From contig JACTVC010000004.1 in NCBI GenBank assembly GCA_018417955.1, positions 2,666,001 to 2,730,000 on the forward strand: 64,000 bases of DNA. Reading direction: 5' to 3'. Below are positions 22,761 through 34,306 of this stretch, in pieces. Made by a program: the position numbers and the translations under genes. This DNA is from Laccaria trichodermophora. Lineage: Eukaryota; Basidiomycota; Agaricomycetes; Agaricales; Hydnangiaceae. The notes under the pieces are model-generated. The model was not told the origin of the DNA and ran no database searches. It was given only the letters and a program-made list of their open reading frames with translations. Within the stretch, counting starts at the first letter, position 1. Each line of letters opens with the position of its first letter.

Positions 22761-23869
22761 CATTGGCATGGACATGCAGGCTTCAGCGCTACACGGCGCT
22801 CGGAGTCGAACAATCCTACTTCGTAAGGATTTTCTTTGGAGAAAAAAAAAAAATATGGTACTCATCATTTCAGAAACCTATAAGAAAACAACCAAACGCG
22901 GCGCAGTGGTGACTGGCACCAAACTGGCACATCGCTCGACGAAAACCGAGAACGCTGTCAACTTTCACGTGCTCATGTAGAGACCCATTCGTCTTACTTG
23001 GTAGGAGGAGGAGCAGATACAAAGTGCCCAAGACCTTTCTCTCAATCGTAGCAAATTGCCAAGAGCGGTGAGACCAGACCCTGGATGTTTGCCACGACAA
23101 CAAGACCACAACAAATGATAATCGATGAACAAAACAACACCTGACAAGTTGCGCCACTACTACTACTACTGCTTCCAACCAGTTCACGCATCGCCAGATG
23201 TTTTCCACGGCAACAATACAACAACATCTGATCTTCGATAAACAACCGCATGGCGAGATCAAGGACTTGCTGCGAGTCTATACCAAGTTAGGATCTGGCG
23301 CTTCGGCGACTCGGCTTGTACAGGTAACAGGAGCGACCGCTCAGCCGCGAGTCCACAACAGTTATGTCCGGATTGACATTTACTACTCCACTCCAATCTT
23401 ATGTGCGCGTTTCGCTTCGCATAACCACACACATCCCTCATGAACGTCCTCCGACCAAAGAGGCATCTCGTCGATCTTGTCCAGGTCTGGGCAGTTTCGA
23501 ATTTTCAACTTTCAGGTCACTTTTTGTCCGAATTGGCCCCAGGCTTTTGTCTCTAAAATCCGCATTTTCTTTCCGAATCTGGACCAGATTCCGTATTGCT
23601 GGCGGTCCTGAGTTTGAAGGAAGCATTTGTGCTTTTTTGGGGCAAGGCTTCCTCAGCTCCCAAATCGTCAAGTAGAGTGAGAACTTGGTAAGAACAATTC
23701 ATATCCCAGAGCTAACGCCGCCGATGGTATGGATAAGTACTTCGAAATTTTTCACTCGACACGGATACAATTCGTACCGTACTAACCACGCAATCTGAAC
23801 CAGTCAATGGCAGTCATAGTGACATAGATGAATAGAAAAGCGGTACGCATCACAAAGTTGTTCAATTCT
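22761..23869. other. Intergenic, no supported gene
   Basis: Open frames here are short and of improbable composition. Two related blocks near 23080-23130 and 23195-23245 (TTTGCCACGACAACAAGACC against TTTTCCACGGCAACAATACA) look like an old direct duplication. Confidence 0.4.
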
Positions 23870-24132
23870 TGGCTCATCGATAACCGCATTTATTGTTCAC
23901 AGTCCGGATCTTCGAGTGCTCCGATTCGCTATTTTTTCGGAAGAGATGGGATTGTAGATCGCAAACATCTCACCTGTCGACATCAGTTCAAACTTTCCAG
24001 AAACTGTGCCGAAGCCACGTTCCCTCCTTCGTTCCGATTGGCTAGATCTAGATGTGGATAGCATTCCAAAGTCAATTTCAAACACGAGAACAAGTGTGCC
24101 TGTTCGTTCATTCAAGGATTGAAAGGTACAGC
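23870..24132 (+). promoter_or_regulatory. Upstream region of the VWA gene, inverted copy of 27222-27480
   Basis: About 260 bp match the reverse complement of 27222-27480 closely by eye, from CTCATCGATAAC through TTATTGTTCACAGTCCGG, CACCTGTCG, AACTTTCCAGAAACTGTGC and CCGATTGGC to GAAAGGTACAGCC. The CCGATTGGC element is a reverse CCAAT box. Similarity stops about 90 bp before the start codon. A TATA-like GATATAAAC lies near 24170. Confidence 0.7.
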
Positions 24133-24225
24133 CTTCCCTAGGAGGCCAACTCAACTATCGACACTGTGATGATATAAACTCTTCCGAACACCTTAGCATC
24201 CTCCAACGCGCTCACTCTCGCCAAT

Positions 24226-25556
24226 ATGCCAGGCAACGAAAATGTCTTACCCCCCATTAACAACAAGCAAATCGATATGTAAGATTTTTGCGATGGTTGT
24301 GTCAAGCATTCTAACTATTTTGTCTAGTGATGTTGTCTTTCTTCAAGACTGCACCGAAAGTCAGCAGCCTTACATCGACACTGTGCGCAGATATGTCAAG
24401 GACGCCATCCCCATGATCAAGTCACAGGCCAATCTAAAGGGAGGTACCGCCCGCTACCGCGTCATCGCCTTTCGCGATCATGTGGAGCAAGGTTGTGACT
24501 GGCTTCTGAAAACGCACGATTTCACCGATGATCCGGCTGTCATAGCCAACCAACTAGGAAGTCTAGTTGCGTCTGGAGGTGGTGATGGACCGGAAGCACA
24601 GTTTGACGGACTAGATGCAGCACGTCGCTCGCTTTGGAGGCAAACGGCGAAGAGGATCGTCATCCTCACCACTGACTCTCCCCCGCACGGTATCGGTGAA
24701 CCCGGCGACAGTGTTCCCAGAGATCACCCTGAAGGTAAGAAAACCACATCAGCTGATTCTTCTCGCGCCCTTACCTTGTCGTGATAGCTCTAACCCACGA
24801 AGCTATCCTCAAATTCTATAATAGAATTAACATTCACCTTGTAGGTTTTGACTATGTATACCTCTCTTAATGATCTTTGACGTTAGGTTTGTAGAGCGTG
24901 CTGGCGTGTGTCCCTGAGATTACATACTATGAGGTACACTTTCACGCGCTGGCTTCTCCATGTTTCTCTCAGTAACGCGCCCTTTTCAGAAAGCCGAGGC
25001 ATTCTACCAAGATCTAACCAAAAAGACTGGGTATGAGAATTCTCGTATGTGTATCCACCAGAACTAATAATGTTCCACAGTGGACTGTACGTCCCTCTCC
25101 CGGACCCTGAATACAACCCCGAGCCGATGAAACTCGCGATAGTAGGCTGCGTCCTTCATTCGACTGACAGTCTCCGCACGACGGACCGATGGGCAGAATG
25201 GATTATAGAGCATGCCGATCGAGGCCACGATGCGCTTGTCAACGACATTCATGCACAACTCATCAAAGAGGGCGAGAAGTGTCATAAAGTCACCTGTACT
25301 GAGCATCGCGGCACAAACGATGTCCAGTATAAACTTGTTGATGTTCATCGTGATCATGTTCGTAGTCTTGTTTTTTTTCTCTGCCCGTTTGATCTCACTT
25401 TAGCCTATGCACAGGTGGAGGCTGTTGTTGGCAAGGCATTGCGGCTCAAGGCGGACATGAAGGTTTGTGATTGATTGATCTTTTGATTCCCAACATTTGG
25501 CTGATGTTAGTAAATTTCAACCGCAGGCGAATCCTCATATGTATAACGAATACTAA
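24226..25556 (+). CDS. von Willebrand factor A (VWA) domain protein
   Basis: Exon 1 is 24226-24278 and exon 2 is 24328-24734. Small exons then run to about 25080, a longer exon ends near 25361, another covers about 25416-25462, and the last is 25527-25556; the short internal exons are approximate. The domain begins IDIDVVFLQDCTESQQPYID, where DxTxS is the MIDAS metal-binding signature, followed by TARYRVIAFRDHVEQ, SGGGDGPEAQFDGL and RIVILTTDSPPHGIG, the second and third MIDAS loops. Then come CVPEITYYEKAEAFYQDLTK and GLYVPLPDP. This order matches cytosolic VWA domains like those linked to alpha-kinases in other eukaryotes; no kinase is seen. It probably binds a protein partner through Mg2+. 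It faces the gene at 26188-27151, with which it shares a duplicated upstream region, so joint expression is likely. Confidence 0.8.
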
Positions 25557-26187
25557 GAGTACAGACTAACGTGATCAAACTCAACCGATTGACGTTGAAG
25601 TGATGAAGTTTCTCGAATACGAATTCAGTCGTCAGTACGCCTGTTAACGTTCATGTCGTACACACAATATCAGTAAAGTTCCTAAGTTGTTATATATATC
25701 ACTGTCAGCCGGAGAGAGGTGGACTCGCCTGTGAGTTACAGATGGCGGGATAGCGCAGATACTTTGACGATGATGGAGTTACTAGTTTGAGATTGAATTG
25801 TGAAGAACAAAACCTCAATCAATCAAGTTGGCTAAATATCGGCATCGATCTTTTCCAAGCTTTTATCTTGAATATTGGCATCGATCCTTCTTTATCTTCA
25901 GAGATGATAAACAAATTCAAATCTTTACAGTGCTACGCGCAATACATGTGGAATTGGACTCGAATTTACAGGTACGTACAACGACTCGGATTGTCCTTGG
26001 CCATTGGCAGCCTTCGCTACTCTGTTCGAACTTTAAGCAGATTGCCATACAGCGTTCGCGCTAGAACTGATGAATGCTTGATGTCCAAGAGCGACCAAGT
26101 CTGCTCTTTCCTTGACTGCCGCTATAAAAATAAAAGATTAACCACACAAGACGAAAAGAAGGCAGATAAATTTGCATACGAATGAAC

Positions 26188-27151
26188 TAGACGGTCGAGA
26201 ATGGATTCAAGTTCAACATGAGGCGTTTGGCGAAGTAAAGTAGAAAAAAACTCACGTAGCCCGTCATAGTTCTGCTGCCAACCTGGGGATAGAATAGAAC
26301 GCGATCAGCATCGAAGTCGACCATGCTATGTGTACCATTCGGAATATCGTTAATAGAAGAAATGGTCGTTGTGCCCGTATGATCTGTGAGATCCTACGTG
26401 AATCTTGATTTACTAGAAAAGAAAAAGGATTGACGTACTCATGCCATTGGCACTGGCCCTAGGTAGCTTGAATGTAATCTTCTTGGCCAACGAGTCAAGT
26501 GAGATGGTTACATCCGTCGATCCTGCAGCGCATTTTATGACGGAAGCGACATCCAACGCCTTATAGTCGTTCCAATTTCCTCTGAGAGGTACCTCAGGGT
26601 GGTCGGCGTCGAATTCTAACCAGCCAATGGCGCTTGCCTACCAAGAATATTAGTTTTATGTGAGTCTAAAGGATCGGGTAGATATTACGGGGTCTGCGCC
26701 AACGAACTACAAGTTTAAAGTCAAGAAATCAGTGACATATACTAGTACAATCGAGTTGCGAGATGGACTTACGGTGGCAACGATACCATTGTTGGGGTTG
26801 CGGATTACGATTTGGAGTACTTGACCAACTTTGAACTGAATCTCGTATTTACCGATCCCAGCGAGTTGCGAGATGTCGTTGTAATACAACTCTCCTTCGG
26901 GATCTAGGGGGTAAAATTTAGGAATCAAGGATGGACTCTGACTAATGCGATAACTAGAACTCACCGCGGCCAAAAGCGATATTGGAAACGAATTCTTTAC
27001 CAGCTTTGGCACATTCGATGCGAATTCCGATGAAGTCGACTGCGCTTCCGCCGTGGTAGACTAGAGCGACTGCTGGATAATGGAATTTGAAGTCGTCTTC
27101 GGCCTGGTCTCGTAGTTGTCTGAAGGTCTTTGTAGTGCGAACTACTGGCAT
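26188..27151 (-). CDS. Unknown protein paired with the VWA gene
   Basis: The start at 27151 gives MPVVRTTKTFRQLRDQAEDD. At least five exons connect in phase: one ending ..NIAFGRG, one with DPEGELYYNDISQLAGIGKY and VLQIVIRNPNNGIVAT, a six-codon exon, one with SAIGWLEFDADHPEVPLRGN and DVTISLDSLAKKITFKLPRA, and one with DLTDHTGTTTISSINDIPNG to YPQVGSRTMTGY. The end is uncertain: reading through gives a stop at 26188, while a further intron is also possible. I do not recognise the family. It is rich in beta-prone sequence, with no signal peptide and no membrane helix. Its upstream region (27222-27480) is an inverted copy of that of the VWA gene. Confidence 0.6.
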
Positions 27152-27221
27152 TTTCGAACGATGATGGGGAACTGAGTATGGATGAGGGGTCGATAATAAG
27201 TGGTCGTTCCAGAAAAGGCTG

Positions 27222-27480
27222 TACCTTTCAATGCAATGTTAGGTGCACTTGTTCTCCCCACACTCGTTCTCTTTGAATTGATGAACACAAACTTGGAATG
27301 CTGATCTGGCCAATCGGAAGGAAGGAAGGAACGTGTGTTCAGCACAGTTTTTGGAAAGTTCGAAACGAAGACGCCAGTGACGACAGGTGAAATGCTTGCG
27401 ATCCATCTTCCGAGAAAAACGCGACTCGGAGCACTCAAAACACCGGACTGTGAGCAATAATTGTCGTTATCGATGAGGCC
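27222..27480 (-). promoter_or_regulatory. Upstream region of the 27151 gene, inverted copy of 23870-24132
   Basis: On the minus strand it reads CTCATCGATAACGACAATTA, CTCACAGTCCGG, CACCTGTCG, AACTTTCCAAAAACTGTGC, CCGATTGGCC and GAAAGGTACAGCC in the same order and spacing as the VWA upstream region. It includes a reverse CCAAT box. It ends about 70 bp before the start codon. Confidence 0.7.
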
Positions 27481-28460
27481 AATACCTTCCACCACAGATG
27501 GATACAAATATGGTGATCGTAAGTAAATTGATCGGCGGCGTTGGCTGGCTTGAATTGTTCCCACCCCACTTCATGACAGAGAGAAATAGGAAATAGACTG
27601 TGCTGGCAGATCGGAACATAAGTTGACCGGCGGCAGAAATAGTGGGTGATAAGATAGGGCTGATGGGGCTGTAGTAAACGTCACAACGATACGAAAGTGC
27701 CGAAGCAATATTAAGCAGAGTAAACCAAGGATAAAAAAGCAAGTTAACAAGAGTCTTGAAAGGGTTTCAAGGATTGAGGACGTGACTTGGGTGGGTACGT
27801 TCAACGTTGAGTGCAACATCACAAAGACATGTCAGCAGATTCAAAGAGACTGTGCAAGAGGCTATGCTTGTGAGTAGAGTCGCAGTTGGTTCCTGCAGGT
27901 GACAGCAAAACACTCCGAGAATTGGTCAAGAATTGGTGGTCATGGGCAAGTCATGGGGCCCTAGGGGCTCGTGGGAGTTGACATTATTTGCCTATTAGAC
28001 GATCCGATAATCACTGATGTATCGTGGACGCGTCACGATGACGGTTGCAGCCTTCCAAGTTGACTGTCAACATGAGATGAACCCTACCACGATGGAATCC
28101 GATTCATTCCTGGTGCCAGCCAATACCATATTTGCAACATATCGGATCCCAGGGCTCTCTACTTACGGCGTCCTGTCCATGACCGCACCAATCTCAAGGC
28201 AATGTTAGATCTTGGATGCATATCAGTCCAGTGGATGGGTTAATGCCCAGGCTATGCCAGTTAATGTATGTTTTATTGGTTTTGAGGCGTAAATTTGGGC
28301 GTAAATCTCGGTTTGGTAGCTGTCATATGGGTTAGGGCGCGCGGCGGTTTAAACGTTTATGACATATGAGAAGTATGGGTTCGACTCTATATTTGAGCCC
28401 TACACCATTTCAGAGCTTCAACTCCCACCATCGTACCGATCCTCTCTTACTCTCACTGCC
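27481..28460. other. Intergenic, no supported gene
   Basis: Only short frames without recognisable words. The right half probably contains the promoter of the gene starting at 28461. Confidence 0.4.
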
Positions 28461-30091
28461 ATGGCGCCGACCAAAGCTGAACTTCTGGAACTCTGGCCTG
28501 TTCCTGGCCCGTCCTTGACACAGTACACGGCTCCTCGTTGGCCTGGAACCTCACCCGAATCCACTGCCACCTTGCGCGTATATCTTCAACGAGACTATGT
28601 GGAACACCATGGGTATGTACACACCTACAGTCTTTTATTCATGATCTCTCTAACCGATACTGCAGGATGTTCGACTACACTTCCAGGGGCGCTCACAATC
28701 ACACACCCTTCCATCTACTAGTAGAGTGGGCGCTAGGAGGGACCTCGAAGCATCTAGACGCAATTTGGGACCAGCACGAGAATGTTGAGCGATACGCTCA
28801 CCGTTCACCAGGTGTCATCACCACGGCCAACGTTTTCGATCATCTGGGTGACGGAGACTACTACCAAGCTTATCTTCACTTTTTCTCCGATATTCTCCTG
28901 AAAACACCTCTCAGCGCTGTGCTCGAGGAGTTCCTTTTCTCGCCCAAAGCAAACTTGGATGGCAAAAAACCGGAGATGGTGAATCGCCTACTGGATGGCA
29001 TCCTCCACCCCATGCTTTATCTCGGCTATGGAATCGAGTTTAGGTGCCATATTCTTCTCCATCCCTTATATGACAGTTGTGCTCAACCCTTGTTGGCAGC
29101 TTGCCCGGTCTTGTAGCTATGGGTGAGCATAGTTTGTACCATGCGAGAAAGCTTTACTGAAAGACGATATTATCAGGACTGACGCAGACTGCTGTACACG
29201 GAGCCCCATCACCGAACTTGATACCGAGATCGATGTTCGAAGCGACGAACAAGCGTGGGCCAGGATTGCACGCATTCAGCATCTTGTCGCGTATCATGTC
29301 GGATAATGCGTTCAAAGATTACAAAGGGTCGTTCGACGATCTTCAGGCGAAAATTGGCCAGAAGATACAGTCGTATGCGTCAGAGTGGCTTGTGGACGGG
29401 GCCAATGACAAAGAAATCGCCAAGAAGGTGCAAGAGTTAACTTTCCTGAACGTGATGATATATGCCGTAGGTGGATGGCGCAATGGGGAATTTTATAAAG
29501 CTGAATTCACTCTGTGAGTTTTCTCGGCAGCAAAAAAAAAAGAGTAGACTGATTTCTACCCCATATAGAATGCACCTTCTCACCAGTTCGATGACCTTGA
29601 CATCGTACATGGCGGTTATATCTCAGACATCGAAATCACTGCTCCTCCGCGCATACTTCACGCGTTCATTAGCCTACTACATTGCCAAGGGTCGGCCTGA
29701 ACTGCCTATCCGCTCCTTCTTTACGGCACCGATCCTCACAGATTTTCCAGGACCTACGGTAACCCCCACAGCATCCGCATTCCCTGATCCTGACTCTCCC
29801 TTCGCCGAAACTCCGAACGTGTGGCTGAAGATCATACAATCAGCACTGGTTCACCCCGACGATCATCTGTCTAAAGTCCAGCGCACCCTCGCCCATTATG
29901 GCTCGCTGTACGGCCACATTGCCGCTGGAGAATACAAAGGCACAGAGCTGAGGGATAGCGAGTTGATTGATGGTACATTGTTTGTGAGGACGGCTGCGTT
30001 GACCATGGAATGGATGGGGAGGATTAGGGAGGGAGAGCCTGCTAGGTTCTGGGGGGATGATCCTAACTTCCCAGAAGCCAAAATTAACTGA
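28461..30091 (+). CDS. Questin-oxidase-like protein (AflY/GedK family)
   Basis: Five exons (28461-28612, 28666-29043, 29100-29122, 29177-29513, 29569-30091) give 470 residues, in phase throughout. Family words are seen: GAHNHTPFHLLVEWALGG near the N-terminus, LLDGILHPMLYLGYGIEF then LPGLVAMGLTQTAVH, and near the C-terminus NVWLKIIQSALVHPDDHLSK followed by VQRTLAHYGSLYGHIAAG. Questin oxidases of this family open anthraquinone rings in Aspergillus (geodin, aflatoxin and monodictyphenone pathways). Basidiomycetes keep many relatives whose substrates are unknown, so only the family is claimed. No biosynthetic cluster (no PKS) is seen around it. Frames and splice sites are intact. Confidence 0.85.
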
Positions 30092-31639
30092 GAAGTCGAT
30101 CCAAAACTACAGAATTGTTTCTCCTTCAACAGTATGCATAACCTGTTCAACGTTTTCATCCCGCGCAGGATTCTATGAGAGTTTGCGATTCAGATTTTCG
30201 AGTTTCTCGATACAGACATGGCGTGTGACTGACCATAGAGTCTGCGTAGATAGGTGAGGATTTACAATGCGAACTCGTATAAGGAGAGCCGCTCATAGGC
30301 TAGCACAAACGAGGGCACACTGTCGTCCCAACCCAACCCCATCCGCCCTGGCCTTAAATCATATACTTGCTCAGAAAATTGTTGCGATGGAGGGTACAGA
30401 GAGCTGCCGGTGCATATGATACGAGCAGGTAGCATCGTTTCAGAGCCCTCTGACGCCCCAGCGTCTTCAACAACCGTAGCATCGACTTCCGCAGCAGATG
30501 AGATTGATAACCAGAGTCGGTTGGGATGCTACGGGTTGGCTTGAGATGGGCCGTTGTGAGCAGCAGTAGGCGGAGACATACTTTCATCCAGCTCATGCAG
30601 CGGAGGAGCCTGGCCGGCCTAGACTACCGCGGTGGATGATAGTCATGACCAGGTACAATAGAATTCCCTTCAAAGAGAGGCTGGCATTTTGTTGTCGAGA
30701 AAAAATTAATCCACGGGGAGTAAGGAGGGGTGACGATGGCGGGGTATGGGCGTGGACGGGGCATAAATGCATTCCGACGTGTGTGGGGGAAAGCGGCGTG
30801 TTGATGACGGGTATGCTTTATGTACTCTAAGGCCGGCGTCGCGGAACCTCGGGGTGAACGGATAATTGGACGCGGCTGACGACGGAGAGAAGAGGAAGAA
30901 GAGATCAGGATGAATGTATTTACCAGAGACGATGTATCTCAGGCCTGTGAAGGGATATTGTAAGTTATACTCGACGAAACGTGTAGAGAAAGCTGCGCAT
31001 ACATATAGAATCGAGGCGAACCAGTGTACATGTTCATGGCTGTAGTCGACGGGCCACCGCGTTCCATGACCCGGATGACATCTGTGAAGAGCGGGAGGGG
31101 GAAGAGTCAGCAAGACAAGAAACAACAAGAGAGAGAAGAACGTAGACTAACGTACAGTGGCTGAGAACGCAGAACACTCAAAATCACGATAACAAAGTAA
31201 TTCAGCAGAGAGAGTCACGGCGCCGTAATACAATGCTGCGGAGAGATATCTCAGAGACTCAGATGAAAGAACAAAGTAAAGGGTGAACTCACCAAATTCA
31301 CCGTTTTCACCACCGTCTTGTCCACCAATAGCTACCTCAGCAAAGCGAGAGCATAAACCCGAGCCCGTAGCGTACTCGCCTGCCACTCAGCATATGCATC
31401 GCGACCTAGCTAAAGGCGGCGGATGTGGATGAATTGATAAATATCGGGAAGCGGAAAAGTCAACGGGTCGCGTCCGTGAAAGTTGAATCCCATCCGCGTT
31501 GTTATCTAGGGTACGCAGGACTGAGGAGAATATGCAGGCGGAGGCAGCGAGTGGGTGTGTCGTGGTTGTGCACGTCGTCCGCGTCGACGCGGATTGCGGG
31601 TTTTCCCTCCGAAATATCTTTTTGAGAGCGAGAGCGAGA
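30092..31639. other. Intergenic, no confident gene
   Basis: A possible 73-codon minus-strand gene can be spliced from 31386-31293, 31235-31156 and 31081-31034 (start MAGEYATGSGLCSR) with correct phases, but it has no recognisable domain and may be chance. The minus-strand 140-aa frame at 30706-31128 overlaps it and is not convincing. Confidence 0.3.
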
Positions 31640-32015
31640 ATGAGACTCAAGGGAAGACATAGGAGAGGTTCCCCCAACAGCCCTTCACCGGCGCCAACCC
31701 ACCACTCCCCTTGAACCCCCGAAACTCCTCTCCATTGCCAACCACACCAGCCTCCACGAGCGTCCTCATAGCTAGCGTTGTTGTGGGGCGTGCTACCACT
31801 GCCGCTGCGGTGACGACGGAATAAGAGCGCGTCCTCAGCGTCATCGTGTGGGAGTTGTATAGCTGGTCGTCCAACCCGAACAATGTTATTCTCCGAGTTG
31901 GGCGGTCAATTGGCGGTGTTCTGTAAACTATCAGAGGACGAAACGGGACGAAGACATGACATACATGGGCCCCATGCAATTTCGGTCCATGAAAATGGCG
32001 TTGTCATATGGCAGC
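31640..32015 (-). pseudogene. Shrunken relic of the 480-aa gene
   Basis: Minus strand begins MTTPFSWTEIAWGPCMSCLR and SSSDSLQN, jumps to RRITLFGLDDQL, then RPTTTLAMRTLVEAGVVGNG and EEFRGFKGSGGLAPVKG. Each matches 17990-19432 in order with internal deletions and frame changes. It stands about 190 bp from a tRNA-Phe gene; the parent gene stands 480 bp from its tRNA-Phe in the same arrangement. Confidence 0.8.
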
Positions 32016-32202
32016 AGAGCTTGCTAAGTTGGAAATGACTGCAGATGATTACGAGCACATCCTTGTCACCACATATACGGTCTGCAGGGTGTGAATGAAG
32101 AAGAGGAAGAGAAGAAATAGGGAATAACGTGACCTGAGGCCTGAATATTGAATATTGAATTGCCACCTGAGAGAAAGTCCTCGACAACTGTCGCAATAAG
32201 AA

Positions 32203-32301
32203 GGGGGCATAGCTCAGCTGGGAGAGCAGCAGACTGAAGTGTTTCGTATATCCTTCATGTACCGCATTCTGAAGGTCCCGCGTTCGATCCGCGGTGCCCC
32301 C
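32203..32301 (+). tRNA. tRNA-Phe (GAA) with intron, second copy
   Basis: Perfect acceptor stem GGGGGCA/TGCCCCC, A box TAGCTCAGCTGGG, anticodon loop CUGAAG, B box GTTCGATCC and T stem CCGCG/CGCGG. The exons are identical to those of the copy at 19913 except for base 4. The intron (from 32240, about 27 bases) differs in sequence. Likely functional. Confidence 0.9.
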
Positions 32302-32959
32302 ATTGCAAAATCGTCTACTGAAATTTATCCCCATGATCGATTGATCCATGGCTCGTCGTAATGGCGGGTTCCAAGGGTAAGGAGGCATTTCGTAGGCCTC
32401 TGCGCCAACTCAAAAACTCTGCCCGGAAATGGCTCAGCTCCGCTGAGCCTTTTTCCCCTCGAGCTCCGCTCGCCAATCATGGCTTCGACACCGATCTCTG
32501 ACTCAGTGCCAAAGTTTTGGCAGATGCTGGGTTAGGAGAAGTTATCGGTGTTGTTTCCATCTCCTGTGCTGGCACTCTCTCTCTCAGACCACGTCTACCC
32601 AGCACAGGTAAGCACTCCGCGCTCTCTATCCCTATGCACCGCATACTCACCCAAATGAACAGTGATCTCTACACTAGGCTCTGCCTATTCGTTTATTATA
32701 AACGCATTCCAATCACTTCTCATTTGGTGAGGCATCCGTCTTATTGAGCATCATTCACATTCTTACATCTCTCTGGTTCAAGCTTCGTTTGCCAGATTGT
32801 AAGACGTGTTGCAAGATTCATCCAGCTCAATACTTACGTTCCGTGCCTCGCAGAATCTTTCCAGATTTCTCTTTGGATCACTGCTCAGTCCCCTCGCCAT
32901 CCAACCTCCTTTCTTAAAGTGACACCTCGTCAATTCGACTTTCCGACATCTCATCCTCG

Positions 32960-34306
32960 ATGACCGATGTTAGCGCTAAAGCAACTCGGCAGCGCGCTCA
33001 AGCTCTCGAGGCTATCGTTTCCGACGCCGTGGAAGGACGGTTGCCCCTCTCTGATTTTGCTAAATGTCTTCAAGACGCAGGCGCTTCTCCAGCCGAAGGC
33101 GAGGACTATCTACATCAACTCACCCAACGACTGGAGCAACAGAAGAAGGACAAAGAGGTCGAAGGACATCCAGAAACTCAGTCTGGTGAACAGGTCGTCC
33201 GAGAATCCACTCCAGAAGGCCTCGAGGATGCCGAAGCAGCTGAGTTTCGCGCTCGGCGCGAAGCCCTCTTGGAGGAGGTACGTGTTCGAGAAGCCGCGGA
33301 CCGTCGTACAGCAGTCGACACCGCTGCCTGGGCTGTTCTCAATGCCAAGCTCTCTCGTCTGGCAAGCTCGCAGGTCTCCAACAAAACTACGTCCCTTCTC
33401 TCAGCCGACGACCTTGCGAAACTACTTGGGGTTGAACGCTCAACTCCCCAATCTTTACCTGCTGGTGTCCTCGCTCTTGCCCCACATCTGGCTGAGCTCT
33501 CGACGTCTACCATCGCTGATCCCCATATTGAGGAGACTTGGAAACTACGGCAGGCAATTGGGACAGACAAGACCATTGATTCACTTGTCAACCTTATGCA
33601 GGTACAGCCACTCGCGGACCCCATTCCTCGCTCTATCTGGCGTTTGGTTATCCAAGATCACTTCGTCGATTTTGAGAAGCTTTTCGCCTCTATGGATAAA
33701 GGGTATGACCACAACGACGAGCCTCGCGACTTCGGTGGAGGCTACGCGCTCATCAAGAAGGAGCAGGTTTCAGCCAAGCGCCCCCTTCGATCTGAGTCCG
33801 AATGGGCTTGTGTCTTCGCTGCTTGGAGCTCGGCTGTTGTGCTGGTTTACCGCCACCGGTCTTCAGAGCTTCAAGGCTACCAGCGTATGGTCACTGACCT
33901 ATTTCGCGCAGTGCCTCATGACCCGTCGATTGCCATCGCTTTTGACATCGAGGCTCGTGATCACTATGTGAAAAGTCCTTTCCGCATGGACGATCGGACT
34001 CAACTCAATGTGCCACTTTTGGCACGCATGTTCCAAGGCACTGGCTCATCTTCCAAGAAGCGCAGTAATCCAGTGTCTTTGTCAAGCTCTCCCTCGAAAC
34101 GCTCATCAATCCCTTGCCGAAATTGGAACATGGGCATTTGCGACACCCCTTGCCTGAATGGGCGCAAGCATGGGATTTGCTGTGAGTGTGAAGGCCAACA
34201 CCGAGCAAAGGACGAGCCTGTCTGCTACACTCTCCTCCAGGCTCGACCAAGAAAAGGAACTGGCGGAGGCTACCCAGAGAGCAGCAAAGGCAAGGGAAGG
34301 GCCTAG
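32960..34306 (+). CDS. Gag-like ORF1 of the tyrosine-recombinase retroelement
   Basis: 448 residues, uninterrupted. The N-terminal half is charged and helix-prone, consistent with a coiled coil. The C-terminus has a Cys/His cluster, CRNWNMGICDTPC followed by KHGICCECEGQH and a last Cys, likely a zinc-binding region. The end overlaps the RT frame by 149 bp in the +1 frame, so a fused product would need frameshifting or internal initiation. Confidence 0.75.
   Translation: MTDVSAKATRQRAQALEAIVSDAVEGRLPLSDFAKCLQDAGASPAEGEDYLHQLTQRLEQQKKDKEVEGHPETQSGEQVVRESTPEGLEDAEAAEFRARREALLEEVRVREAADRRTAVDTAAWAVLNAKLSRLASSQVSNKTTSLLSADDLAKLLGVERSTPQSLPAGVLALAPHLAELSTSTIADPHIEETWKLRQAIGTDKTIDSLVNLMQVQPLADPIPRSIWRLVIQDHFVDFEKLFASMDKGYDHNDEPRDFGGGYALIKKEQVSAKRPLRSESEWACVFAAWSSAVVLVYRHRSSELQGYQRMVTDLFRAVPHDPSIAIAFDIEARDHYVKSPFRMDDRTQLNVPLLARMFQGTGSSSKKRSNPVSLSSSPSKRSSIPCRNWNMGICDTPCLNGRKHGICCECEGQHRAKDEPVCYTLLQARPRKGTGGGYPESSKGKGRA

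Noticed and set aside
23080..23250. Direct duplication of about 50 bp
   Set aside because: Weak similarity by eye and no functional context.
30706..31128. 140-aa minus-strand frame
   Set aside because: No domain, no start context, and it overlaps a competing but also weak spliced model.
31034..31386. Possible 73-aa three-exon minus gene
   Set aside because: Splice phases work, but nothing else supports it; mentioned only in the gap description.
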